38,304 nucleotides of DNA from Musicola paradisiaca NCPPB 2511 (lineage in GTDB: Bacteria; Pseudomonadota; Gammaproteobacteria; Enterobacterales; Enterobacteriaceae). How positions within the stretch are numbered: position 1 is the first letter of the stretch; the number at the start of each line of letters is the position of its first letter. Below are positions 1-10,589 of this stretch, one piece after another. Below the pieces are notes generated by a model. It did no database searches and had not been told where the DNA came from. It saw only the letters and a list, made by a program, of their open reading frames with translations. The DNA is taken from the NCBI RefSeq assembly GCF_000400505.1, contig NZ_CM001857.1, forward strand, positions 4,522,505-4,560,808, read 5' to 3'. The translations under genes were made by a program, and so were the position numbers.

Positions 1-307
1 CCGCCGAGGGAGACAGCGCCGACATCACCAGCGCCAACGCCAGCAACAGAAACTGTCCGGTAATCAGCCGGCGGCGTTCATACTTGTCGCCCAGCGGCAC
101 CAGCAGCAACAATCCGGCGGCGTAGCCCAGCTGAGTCGCCGTCGGTATCAACGCCGCCGCATCGCTGCCGGGAAAGCTGGCGGTCATCAACCCCAGCATC
201 GGTTGGTTATAGTAAATATTGGCCACCGCGACGCCGCTGGCGGTCGCCATGGCAAAAATCAGCGGTTTCCCCACTCTGGTTTCACTATCGTTCGCTATCG
301 CACTCAT
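1..307 (-). CDS. MFS transporter, N-terminal part (runs off the window)
   Basis: This is the first 102 codons of a major facilitator superfamily permease; the rest lies beyond position 1. The start is the ATG at 307-305, preceded by an AAGGGG purine tract. The visible protein has a hydrophilic N-terminus, a first membrane segment around residues 18-34 running into NIYYNQPML, a second segment around 58-75, and then GDKYERRR, which matches the conserved MFS loop between helices 2 and 3 (GxxxDRxGRR type). A third helix begins before the edge. The ANIYYNQP motif is common in drug and sugar-efflux type MFS proteins. The gene lies downstream of a LysR regulator on the same strand with a 133-bp gap, so that regulator may control it. 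The substrate cannot be told. Confidence 0.85.
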   Translation of the reverse strand, partial: MSAIANDSETRVGKPLIFAMATASGVAVANIYYNQPMLGLMTASFPGSDAAALIPTATQLGYAAGLLLLVPLGDKYERRRLITGQFLLLALALVMSALSPSA

Positions 308-440
308 TTTCAATCCCCTTACTGGCAGGCCGTCGTACCACCCGGCGGCGTAATACGGCACAGCATAGGCATCCTCACCCCTGCGCTGTAGAGAGGGAGA
401 TGCCATAAGATTTATGCCAGATTGGAATAGCTGATGAAAT

Positions 441-1328
441 TCAGACGATGGGCGATAAACAGCCGGCGACGAACTCGGTGAAGGCCCACGCTCGGGCTGA
501 GGTCAGGCGGCCGCCGGGATAGACCGCCCACAACGCCATGGTGCCGATCTGCCAGTCATCCAGCGCGGTGACGACCCGGCCATCGGCCAGTTCGGGCGCG
601 AACATCCACGCCGAAGCAATCGCCAGGCCATTTCCCGCCAGCACCGCTTCCCGCATTCCTTCGGCGGCAGAGGTACGAATACGGCCGGACAGCGTGACCC
701 GGCATTGTTGGGCGCCGCGGCTGAACAGCCAGTTCTCCGGCGTAGACGATTGCAAATACACGATCGCGTCCTGCTGTTCGATCTCCGGCGGCGCGGTGGG
801 AACGCCATGCGCGGCAAACCAGCCGGGAGTCGCCAGCAATTTCATCGGCGACTCGGCGATACGTCGGGCCGTCAGCCCCGAATCATGCAAATCCCCCAGG
901 CGCAGCGCAACATCGATACCCTCAGCAATCAGATCGACCGGGCGATCGTCCAGCAGCATGTCTACCTTCAGTTCGGGATGAAGCGCCATAAATTGGTGTA
1001 AACGGGGGAAGATATGTAACCGGGCAAAGGTGACAGGCGCCGAGACGCGCAGCCGACCGGACAACTGATTACCGCCGACGATGCTGTCCTGCGCGTCACG
1101 GATCTCGGTCAACGCCGGGGCAATCCGGTCGTACAGCTGTTGGCCCGCCTCAGTCGGCGTCAGCCCTCGGGTCGAGCGCAACAGCAGACTGGTCGCCAGT
1201 TGCTGTTCTAGCTGCATCACCGCTTTGGAAACGGCCGGCTGCCCGATGCCCATGCGGCGCGCTGCCGCTGAAAATGAACCGCATTCATAAACGCAGACAA
1301 AGGTTTCCAGCGCTCCCAGACGATCCAT
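441..1328 (-). CDS. LysR-family transcriptional regulator
   Basis: A 295-residue protein of typical LysR length. Residues 1-60 form the winged helix-turn-helix ([19 protein letters not shown], then [15 protein letters not shown] and RGLTPTEAG), the standard LysR DNA-binding signature. Residues from about 90 onward match the periplasmic-binding-like effector domain. The ATG at 1328 has a strong GGAGGGGGAG tract just upstream and lies 12 bp after the stop of the MFS gene above it, so the two are probably co-transcribed. The SAVSKAV-type helix and the RGLTPTEAG wing resemble the CrgA/DmlR-like subgroup of regulators. The effector and targets are unknown. The flanking transporters on either side are the natural candidates for targets. 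Confidence 0.9.
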   Translation of the reverse strand: MDRLGALETFVCVYECGSFSAAARRMGIGQPAVSKAVMQLEQQLATSLLLRSTRGLTPTEAGQQLYDRIAPALTEIRDAQDSIVGGNQLSGRLRVSAPVTFARLHIFPRLHQFMALHPELKVDMLLDDRPVDLIAEGIDVALRLGDLHDSGLTARRIAESPMKLLATPGWFAAHGVPTAPPEIEQQDAIVYLQSSTPENWLFSRGAQQCRVTLSGRIRTSAAEGMREAVLAGNGLAIASAWMFAPELADGRVVTALDDWQIGTMALWAVYPGGRLTSARAWAFTEFVAGCLSPIV

Positions 1329-1340
1329 CTCCCCCTCCGC

Positions 1341-2519
1341 TTAATCGCCCTCGGCGTATGCCGTATTCTCCAGCCGTTCCCGCCGTAACCCAGGCAACGC
1401 ATTCGCCAGCAGAAACAGCCCCCCCAGCAGTATCAGCCCCGCGATCAGCCCATCGTTGCCATACCCCTGCATCAGCGCACCGCTCACCAGCGGCCCGCTA
1501 AAACTGCCCGCTCCCCACAGCAGGCCGAACAGCGCGTTCATCGCCACCAGATCGATGCCCTGGAACCGCTTGCCCGCCCGTACCAACGATAGGGTATAAA
1601 TACTGCCCGCCACCGCGCCCAGCAAAAATACGTTGGCCCAGACCCATCCCGTGCCATAACTGAGCGGCAGCGCGACAAGCATCAGGACAAACAGCGCGCC
1701 GCAGCACACATGCACTCGCACCGTGCCAAGCCTGTCGGATAGCCAGCCCAGCGGCGCCTGCAACAGCGCATCGCCGACAAACAGCACCGTGACCAGCAGC
1801 ACCGCCAGCCGCTCCTCATAGCCATGCGCCATGCCATACAGCGGCAACATGGCAAGCACGGCGCCATCAAAAAACGCGAACGCAAATACCGCCACAATCA
1901 GTGCGGGCGCCGCCAACGCCAGAGAGAACAGATTACTGCGTCGCTGCTCAGGCTGCGCCACCCCGGAAAACGACGCCAACGCCGTAATAACCAGACAGAC
2001 CCCATGCAGCGCGAGAATCAGCAACATGCCGCGCGCATCGCCCGGCCCGCCAAGCGCGATCAGCAACGGCCCCAACAGTTGCAACCCGGTAAACGCCGTG
2101 GCGTACAGCCCCACCAGCACGCCGCGATGGCGCGCTTGCGTACAACCGCTCACCCAGGACTCGCCGATAACGATGATCAGCCCGCAGAAAAAACCCATCA
2201 GAAAACGCGGCGCCAGTAACAGCCACACATTATCCAGCCAAAACGACAGCCCCAGACAGCATCCCATGCCCAGCGTCGATATCATCAGCAAACGGCCGGT
2301 CGGAATACGCATCGCCACCCGCGCCGCCGCCAGCGAAGAAACAAACACCCCGACGGCAGGCAATGCGGCGACCACGCCAATCAACGCGGAACCGTATCCC
2401 AACGCGGTCAGCTTCAGGGAAACCAGCGGAATCGAGTACCCCTGCGCCAAGCCGACCAGCGAAGCGCTGATCATGACGGCCAGGATTGCCATCAATGGGG
2501 TACTCCGACCAACGAGCAT
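1341..2519 (-). CDS. MFS transporter, YcaD-like
   Basis: A 392-residue, strongly hydrophobic protein with about 12 predicted membrane segments. I start it at the ATG at 2519, which has a GGAGAAGG tract upstream and puts the first helix directly after MLVGRSTP. A longer reading frame goes back to 2660, but the added residues (Pro, Gly and Cys rich, not hydrophobic) look non-coding. The order of helices, the loop RIPTGRLLM after helix 2, GESWVSG in helix 5 and GWLSDRLG between helices 8 and 9 resemble the YcaD-type MFS permeases (E. coli YcaD, 382 aa). The substrate is unknown. The gene is transcribed towards, and probably with, the LysR gene 12 bp downstream. Confidence 0.85.
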   Translation of the reverse strand: MLVGRSTPLMAILAVMISASLVGLAQGYSIPLVSLKLTALGYGSALIGVVAALPAVGVFVSSLAAARVAMRIPTGRLLMISTLGMGCCLGLSFWLDNVWLLLAPRFLMGFFCGLIIVIGESWVSGCTQARHRGVLVGLYATAFTGLQLLGPLLIALGGPGDARGMLLILALHGVCLVITALASFSGVAQPEQRRSNLFSLALAAPALIVAVFAFAFFDGAVLAMLPLYGMAHGYEERLAVLLVTVLFVGDALLQAPLGWLSDRLGTVRVHVCCGALFVLMLVALPLSYGTGWVWANVFLLGAVAGSIYTLSLVRAGKRFQGIDLVAMNALFGLLWGAGSFSGPLVSGALMQGYGNDGLIAGLILLGGLFLLANALPGLRRERLENTAYAEGD

Positions 2520-2831
2520 GACACCTTCTCCGTCAGGCGACCCGCCGCACGGCGGAACGCAAAGTTCAATCCCAATAGCGTCTCCAGCAAAAGAGACAGG
2601 GCCCGGCACTATAGCCGATCGCCACAGTCCTTGCCCGATGTAAGCGCACCTCATACGCACCCGCCATGTGTTTTATCCGGGCGGCAATCAACGCCGACCA
2701 CACGCCCGAAACCGCATTCCGCCCCTGCAAAGACCGATGCCGCAACGATGCTGATGTTTTTTATCACTCTTAATTCTCTCTTAATCCTGACTGGATAGCA
2801 TGTCATTCATTGAATCCAGTAGGACACCGTC
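2520..2831. other. Divergent intergenic region
   Basis: This 312-bp region separates the leftward MFS-LysR pair from the rightward five-gene operon. The first 120 bp are GC-rich. The last 80 bp are AT-rich and hold a tandem CTTAAT repeat (separate entry) and the AGGA ribosome-binding site for the operon's first gene. No other gene or RNA was recognised. Confidence 0.6.
2769..2785 (+). promoter_or_regulatory. Putative PmrA/BasR-type response-regulator box
   Basis: CTTAAT, five bases (TCTCT), then CTTAAT. This is an exact fit to the tandem hexamer site described for PmrA/BasR (CTTAAT-N5-CTTAAT), with half-sites 11 bp apart in the same direction as the downstream operon. It ends 46 bp before the first start codon, so it could overlap the -35 region of a promoter using a weak -10 near 2796-2808. 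QseB-like regulators recognise related sites, so the exact regulator is uncertain. Confidence 0.55.
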
Positions 2832-3485
2832 ATGAATGTCAACGTGCCGTACCATCTGTTTTGGGCTGATACGCCCGACAGGCAGGCATGCTGTCGCCGT
2901 TTCATGCAGCAGGCCTATCAGCGTGAGTTCAACGCAGTCATTCCACATTATCTGCCCTACCAATTGGGCATGACGGCGAATGACGGTTCCCTGGTCGCTG
3001 CCTGCGGTGTAATGCCGGCGTCCGAAGGGCGCCTGTATCTGGAAAATTATCTGGAAGCGCCGGTTGAGCAGCTCGTCAGCCGGCAAGGGCTTGCCCTCGA
3101 ACGGCATCAATTGGCGGAAATCGGCAACTTTGCGGCCGCGGACGGCGCCAGCGCCCGCATCATGTTCGTCGCGATTTGTCTGGTGATGAACCACAACCGG
3201 TTCAAACATATTGCGTTCACCGGCACCCGGAAATTACGCAATATTTTCGCCCGATTAAACCTGGACACCGTGCCTCTGGCCGATGCATACCCGGACGCGC
3301 TCGGCAGTGAGGCCGAGAACTGGGGGAGTTACTACACCCAGCAACCCCGGATCATGCTGGGCGATTTGGCGCACGGATACGATAGGCTCAGCAAAAACAG
3401 TTTGTTGCTTTCACTGTTTGCTTCGATTCCTTCATTTCCCTTTCGATTTAAGGAACTGAAACATGATGCTATTTACCGCTATTGA
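2832..3485 (+). CDS. Thermostable hemolysin family protein (GNAT-like)
   Basis: A 217-residue protein that I recognise as the family named after Vibrio thermostable (delta) hemolysin (Pfam T_hemolysin). It has no signal peptide or membrane segment. Residues about 45-60 (LGMTANDGSLVAACGV) and 93-145 (LAEIGNFA, then a hydrophobic helix and HIAFTGTRKLRNIFARLNL) resemble the central strands and acyl-CoA-binding helix of GNAT or acyl-homoserine-lactone-synthase-like folds. The hemolysin name may therefore mislead, and an acyltransferase role is inferred, not shown. The start ATG has AGGA 8 bases upstream. The gene is first in the operon, and its last 23 bases overlap the ligase gene, so translation is probably coupled. 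Confidence 0.75.
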   Translation: MNVNVPYHLFWADTPDRQACCRRFMQQAYQREFNAVIPHYLPYQLGMTANDGSLVAACGVMPASEGRLYLENYLEAPVEQLVSRQGLALERHQLAEIGNFAAADGASARIMFVAICLVMNHNRFKHIAFTGTRKLRNIFARLNLDTVPLADAYPDALGSEAENWGSYYTQQPRIMLGDLAHGYDRLSKNSLLLSLFASIPSFPFRFKELKHDAIYRY

Positions 3486-4890
3486 ACGTCAGGCCCGCAT
3501 CAATCCGACGCGCATCGTCCTGAATAACGGCACTCAGCAGCTGACTTATCGTCAATTGCATGAACGTATCCGTCAATTGGCCAGCACATTGATAGAACAG
3601 AATATCTCCCGTCTGGTGCTGCAATTGGACAACTGCATTGATTGGGCGCTGATCGATCTGGCTTGCCTGAAAGCGGGCATTGTCCTGATCCCGATGCCAC
3701 TGTTCTTCAGTGCCGAACAACAAGAATGGGTGCTGGAAAGCAGCGGCGCCGACGCGCTGATCGGCCCGGCGCGCCCAGGCTGGTGCCCTACGCCGATCGG
3801 CTCGCTACCGCTTTATCGACGTACCCCACAGCGGCGACCCGCACTCCCGGACGGCACCGCCAAAATTACCTATACCTCCGGCACCACCGGCCAGCCTAAA
3901 GGCGTCTGCCTGAGCCTGCGCGGTATGGAGCGCACCAGCGAAGCCTTGGCCGAACAAGTGTCGTCGTTGGGTCTGACGCGCCATCTCACGCTGTTGCCGC
4001 TGGCGACGCTGCTGGAGAATATCACCGGGCTCTATGTCCCCCTGATGCTGGGAACGGAGAGCGTCATACTGCCGCTAAAACAGGTGGGCTTTACCGGCTC
4101 CAGCCAGTTCAATCTGACCGCGCTGGTGCAAACGCTTACCTTCTGGCACCCGCACAGTCTGGTGCTGGTGCCGGAATTGCTCAGGTTATTGACGGCTCAG
4201 GCGCGACACCATCCCGCCTGTATGAATACGCTCCGTTTCGTGGCGGTGGGCGGCGGCAAGGTGGCGCGCGACCTGCTGTTGCAGGCTCGCCAGTATGGCT
4301 TGCCGGTTTATGAAGGCTATGGCCTGTCGGAATGCGGTTCCGTGGTATCGCTGAATACGCCGGGCAATGATCGCCCCGGCAGCGCGGGACGCCCACTGCC
4401 GCACTGCCAGGTCAGCTTGTCGGCGCAACATGAAATTATGGTGTCCGGCACCGCGATGCTGGGCTATCTCGGCAGCCAGGCTCCCGCTCAGATGATCGCC
4501 ACTGGCGATATCGGGCATCTGGACGATGAGGGTTTTCTGTATGTGGACGGCCGTTTGAAAAACGTCCAGATTACCGCATTTGGCCGCAATTTTTCCCCCG
4601 AATGGGTCGAAACCGAAGCCACGCTCTACCCGGCCATTGCCAGACTGGTGATCTTCGGCGACGGTTTGCCTGTCAATGTGGCGCTAATACACCCGTTCCC
4701 CGGCAGAGAGCAGGAACTGGCGTCACAAATCGCTCAGTTGAACCAGCATCTGCCGGATTACGCCAGAATTCATCGCATCATCATCACCAATCTGATGGAT
4801 CCCGCGCTGATAACCAGCAATGGTCGACCGCGCCGGGCTGACATCTATCAACAATACCAACAACAAATACTGCAAGCCGTTCAGGAGTAA
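3463..4890 (+). CDS. AMP-forming acyl-CoA synthetase/acyl ligase family protein
   Basis: A 475-residue member of the adenylate-forming (ANL) superfamily, shorter than typical FadD (about 560). Core motifs are visible: phosphate-binding loop YTSGTTGQPKG at 137-147, YEGYGLSECG at 283-292, TGDIG at 347-351, and the hinge segment GRLKN...FGRN at 363-376. The C-terminal lysine motif is altered: residues 453-458 read NGRPRR, with Arg455 where the catalytic lysine of the usual xGK motif is expected. The likely role is activation of a fatty or other organic acid with ATP; the substrate is unknown. The gene starts inside the preceding gene (ATG 3463, AAGGA upstream; a second ATG follows at 3466) and is followed 3 bp later by the oxidase-like gene. 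Confidence 0.85.
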   Translation: MMLFTAIERQARINPTRIVLNNGTQQLTYRQLHERIRQLASTLIEQNISRLVLQLDNCIDWALIDLACLKAGIVLIPMPLFFSAEQQEWVLESSGADALIGPARPGWCPTPIGSLPLYRRTPQRRPALPDGTAKITYTSGTTGQPKGVCLSLRGMERTSEALAEQVSSLGLTRHLTLLPLATLLENITGLYVPLMLGTESVILPLKQVGFTGSSQFNLTALVQTLTFWHPHSLVLVPELLRLLTAQARHHPACMNTLRFVAVGGGKVARDLLLQARQYGLPVYEGYGLSECGSVVSLNTPGNDRPGSAGRPLPHCQVSLSAQHEIMVSGTAMLGYLGSQAPAQMIATGDIGHLDDEGFLYVDGRLKNVQITAFGRNFSPEWVETEATLYPAIARLVIFGDGLPVNVALIHPFPGREQELASQIAQLNQHLPDYARIHRIIITNLMDPALITSNGRPRRADIYQQYQQQILQAVQE

Positions 4891-4893
4891 GAC

Positions 4894-5544
4894 ATGGGTT
4901 TCTACCAACAACTGCAATCGGATACCGCGTCATCACAGCGTCATATGATGGCTGCACCCGTTATCGCCGCCAGTCTTCAGGGCGACATTACGCGGGAAAT
5001 CTATCTCGCATTTCTGACGCAGGCTTACCACCACGTCAGCCATACCGTTCCTCTATTGATGGCGGCCGGCAGCCGTTTACCGATGAGTCATGAATGGGTA
5101 CGCGAAGCGATCGCGGAATATATCAAAGAGGAATACGGCCATCAGGAGTGGATTCTCAACGATATCCAGGCTTGCGGCGGAGACGCCGAAGCCGTTCGTC
5201 ACAGTAAGCCGCACATGTCTGTCGAACTGATGCTCGCGTTTTTGTACAACTGCACCAATCGCGGCAACCCCATGAGTATTTTCGGCATGGTGCACGTATT
5301 GGAGGGTACCAGCGTCAACATCGCCACCCGTGTGGCCGAGTTGCTGGAAAAAAATCTGGGATTGCCCGCCAGCGCCATGAGCTACCTGCGCTCGCACGGT
5401 TCGCTGGATCAGGAACACCTGAAATTTTTCGCCTCGCTGATGGACAAGGTAGAAGATCGCGACGATCGCGCCGCCGTCATCCATTCCGCCCACGTAGTTT
5501 ACCGACTGTACGGCGATATGCTGCGCAGCCTGACGGAGCACTGA
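4894..5544 (+). CDS. Heme-oxygenase-like putative diiron oxidase (TenA/PqqC-like, iron-containing redox enzyme family)
   Basis: A 216-residue, all-helical, soluble protein. It matches the TenA/PqqC-like 'iron-containing redox enzyme' group, whose studied members (UndA, CADD, SznF central domain) are non-heme iron oxygenases or oxidases. Candidate metal ligands are conserved in spacing: Glu79/Glu80 with His83 (EEYGH), Glu137 (VLEGTS), and the triad His168-x3-Asp172-x2-His175. The last pattern is the one I recall for SznF-type sites. The helix QAYHHVSHT (43-51) adds further histidines. Older annotations call such proteins TenA-family regulators, but nothing here suggests DNA binding. The start has GGAG 7 bases upstream. 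The gene sits between an acyl ligase and an SDR, so its substrate may be a fatty acid or an activated acid. The reaction is unknown. Confidence 0.75.
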   Translation: MGFYQQLQSDTASSQRHMMAAPVIAASLQGDITREIYLAFLTQAYHHVSHTVPLLMAAGSRLPMSHEWVREAIAEYIKEEYGHQEWILNDIQACGGDAEAVRHSKPHMSVELMLAFLYNCTNRGNPMSIFGMVHVLEGTSVNIATRVAELLEKNLGLPASAMSYLRSHGSLDQEHLKFFASLMDKVEDRDDRAAVIHSAHVVYRLYGDMLRSLTEH

Positions 5545-5546
5545 TT

Positions 5547-6341
5547 ATGGATCTCAAAGGCAAACGTATTATGCTGACCGGTGCCAGTGGCGGCATCGGC
5601 AAGGCGCTGGCGATGGAGCTGGCCGCCAGAGAGGCCCGACTGTATTTGGTGGGCCGTAACGAGCGCGAATTACTGTCGCTACTGCGTCGACTGCCGGATC
5701 CCAACCACCACAATATTCTGCTGGCAGACTTGTGTGACGAACAGGATCGCAACGCGCTGGCGGAGTGTTTTCCGGAAACCGCCCGGCTCGATATTTTGAT
5801 CAATAACGCCGGCACGTCCGCGTTTAACCTGTTCGAGAATCACAACCACGACAATATCCGCCAGTTGCTGGCGCTCAATACCGAAGCACCGATCCTGCTA
5901 ACGCAGTCTATGCTGGAGTGTATGAACAATCCCGGCATCATCATGAACATCGGCTCCACCTTCGGCGGGATCGGCTATCCGGGATACAGCGTGTATTGCG
6001 CCACCAAATTTGCGTTACGCGGTTTTAGTGAAGCGCTGAACCGCGAACTGTCATCTCAGGGAATTAAAGTGCTGTATCTTGCGCCCCGCGCCACGGACAC
6101 CACGCTGAATTCAGCCGCGGTCAATGATATGAACAAGGCGTTGGGCAACAAGAGCGATCGCCCGGAATGGGTGGCGGAACAAGTTGTGACTGCGTTACAG
6201 CAGGAATCGACCCGGCGGTGGCTGGGCTGGCCGGAAAAACTGTTCGTCCGGATTAATGCCTTACTGCCGGCGCTGGTGGACAACATTATTCGCCGTCAGC
6301 TTTCCGTTATTCAGCGTTACGCCCGTGACCAGCAAAAATAG
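5547..6341 (+). CDS. SDR family NAD(P)-dependent oxidoreductase
   Basis: A 264-residue classical short-chain dehydrogenase. It has the cofactor loop TGASGGIG at 11-18, NNAG at 86-89, catalytic Ser near 137 (NIGSTFGG), and the YxxxK pair Tyr150/Lys154 (YCATK). Arg and Asn near 37-38 (VGRN) after the second strand suggest a preference for NADP(H). The 40-residue C-terminal extension is rich in hydrophobic and basic residues (LFVRINALLPALVDNII) and may touch the membrane, as in lipid-acting SDRs. It begins 2 bp after the oxidase stop codon. The substrate is unknown; the context suggests an acyl-derived carbonyl or alcohol. Confidence 0.88.
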   Translation: MDLKGKRIMLTGASGGIGKALAMELAAREARLYLVGRNERELLSLLRRLPDPNHHNILLADLCDEQDRNALAECFPETARLDILINNAGTSAFNLFENHNHDNIRQLLALNTEAPILLTQSMLECMNNPGIIMNIGSTFGGIGYPGYSVYCATKFALRGFSEALNRELSSQGIKVLYLAPRATDTTLNSAAVNDMNKALGNKSDRPEWVAEQVVTALQQESTRRWLGWPEKLFVRINALLPALVDNIIRRQLSVIQRYARDQQK

Positions 6342-6350
6342 GAACCCGTG

Positions 6351-6986
6351 ATGAAATACGCCGTAAACATGCTGCTTTTCGCCAGTCTGGCGATAGGCGT
6401 CGCCGCCAATGCCAGTACCGGCTTTGACAGCAACCTGATGGATATTCAGAAACAATGGTCAATCTGCGAATATCAAACGCTAACCGCCAAAAAAGAATCG
6501 TGCTTCACCGCGCTGAGCCAGAAAACCCACGCGCTGGCCGTCGCTAACCCGACACAGGCGGAATACCTGATCTGGGAAGCCATCGCCAACAGCAGCCTGG
6601 CCGGCGCCAAAGGCGGATTAGGCGCGCTGGATCTGGTCAAGCAGGCCAAGGCGACGCTGGAAAAGGCCATCGCCATTAACCCGAAAGCGCTGGAAGGTTC
6701 CGCTTACACAACGCTTGGCGCACTCTATTACCAGGTTCCTGGGTGGCCGATTGGTTTTGGCGACAACAAAAAAGCGGAACAATACCTGAAGACTGCGCTG
6801 ACGATTAACCCCCAGGGGATCGATCCCAACTATTTCTACGGCGATTATTTGCTCAAAGAAGGGCGAAAAGATGAAGCCAAACGGTTTCTGAACATCGCAT
6901 TAGCGGCCGCCCCGCGCCCTGGCGGCGAAATTGCCGATCAGGGACGGCGCTCTGCGGTTGAAAAAGCGTTATCGCAGCTCAAATGA
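6351..6986 (+). CDS. Exported tetratricopeptide-repeat protein
   Basis: A 211-residue protein starting at the ATG at 6351 (an in-frame GTG lies directly before it at 6348), with GGAA upstream. Residues 1-21 form a signal peptide ending ANA, with cleavage expected before Ser22. The mature part has helical pairs with TPR signatures around 96-115 (KQAKATLEKAIAINPKA) and 138-190 (KKAEQYLKTALTINPQG, then KDEAKRFLNIALAAAP). The central segment YYQVPGWPIGFGDNKKAEQYL resembles the TatT-like component that accompanies some TRAP transporters, though no TRAP genes are present. The likely location is the periplasm. It is the last gene of the operon, 9 bp after the SDR, and may scaffold or bind the product. 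Confidence 0.8.
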   Translation: MKYAVNMLLFASLAIGVAANASTGFDSNLMDIQKQWSICEYQTLTAKKESCFTALSQKTHALAVANPTQAEYLIWEAIANSSLAGAKGGLGALDLVKQAKATLEKAIAINPKALEGSAYTTLGALYYQVPGWPIGFGDNKKAEQYLKTALTINPQGIDPNYFYGDYLLKEGRKDEAKRFLNIALAAAPRPGGEIADQGRRSAVEKALSQLK

Positions 6987-7262
<276 letters not shown>

Positions 7263-7291
7263 AAAAAAACCCGCGACCTGTAAGGTGCGAG
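7263..7291 (-). terminator. Rho-independent terminator of tRNA-Pro
   Basis: On the minus strand the sequence CTCGCACC, loop TTACA, GGTCGCGGG (one bulged C) is followed by seven Ts. It lies 28 bp downstream of the tRNA 3' end. Confidence 0.85.
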
Positions 7292-7318
7292 TTCATAATA
7301 AAATCGAGCTTTTTTAAA

Positions 7319-7395
<77 letters not shown>

Positions 7396-7400
7396 AATGC

Positions 7401-7436
7401 GGGGCGCATATTACTGCGCCCCTGAAACAGCGTCAA
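7401..7436 (-). promoter_or_regulatory. tRNA-Pro promoter with GC-rich discriminator
   Basis: Reading the minus strand: TTGACG (7436-7431), a 17-bp spacer, TAATAT (7413-7408), then GCGCCCC at 7407-7401. A near-consensus sigma-70 promoter followed by a GC-rich discriminator is the classic form of stable-RNA promoters under stringent (ppGpp/DksA) control. Confidence 0.85.
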
Positions 7437-7598
7437 TCCCTTTTTCGCAAAAGCCCACGGATTGGCGACAAAGCACCCGGAATGCCGACAAAACACGCCA
7501 GACTGCGCCACATCAGCCAATCCGCCGTGAAATTCGCGCGGTTTCCCTCGCAGACCTGGCAGTGTTCATCTTTCGTTTTACACTTGCCGAAATCCTTC

Positions 7599-9494
<1,896 letters not shown>

Positions 9495-9532
9495 TTATGC
9501 CGGAATAGGCCGGGCATATCTCCAGCGACTGA

Positions 9533-10240
<708 letters not shown>

Positions 10241-10295
10241 CGGCACTTTCAGTATGATGCCCAGTCATTTTATTTCCCCACTGGAGTAGCACACT

Positions 10296-10571
10296 ATGGC
10301 ACGCGTAACTGTTCAGGACGCTGTAGAGAAAATTGGTAATCGTTTTGACCTGGTGTTGGTCGCTGCCCGTCGCGCCCGCCAGATGCAGGTTGGCGGAAAA
10401 GAGCCGCTGGTGCCGGAAGAAAACGATAAGTACACCGTTATTGCGCTGCGCGAAATCGAAGAAAACCTGATCAACGGCCAGATTCTGGACGTGCGCGAAC
10501 GTCAGGAACAACAGGAGCAGGAAGCCGCGGAAATTCAGGCGGTGACTGCCATTGCCGAAGGTCGTCGTTAA
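10296..10571 (+). CDS. rpoZ: RNA polymerase omega subunit
   Basis: A 91-residue protein nearly identical to E. coli omega ([31 protein letters not shown]). It wraps the beta-prime C-terminus, aids polymerase assembly and forms part of ppGpp site 1. The ribosome-binding site CTGGAG lies upstream of ATG 10296. It follows gmk by 55 bp and precedes spoT by 18 bp. Coupling of omega with the ppGpp hydrolase gene is conserved in enterobacteria. Confidence 0.98.
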   Translation: MARVTVQDAVEKIGNRFDLVLVAARRARQMQVGGKEPLVPEENDKYTVIALREIEENLINGQILDVRERQEQQEQEAAEIQAVTAIAEGRR

Positions 10572-10589
10572 TCAGGTCACGAGTCCCCC

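Noticed and set aside
368-404. Hairpin GGCATC / GATGCC between the LysR gene and the partial MFS gene
   Set aside because: The stem is only 6 bp around a long loop with no T tract, so it is not called a terminator.
1498-1897. Several reading frames antisense or out of frame within the MFS, bipA, xanP and spoT genes
   Set aside because: They overlap well-supported genes entirely and have the arginine- or proline-rich composition expected of shadow frames in GC-rich DNA.
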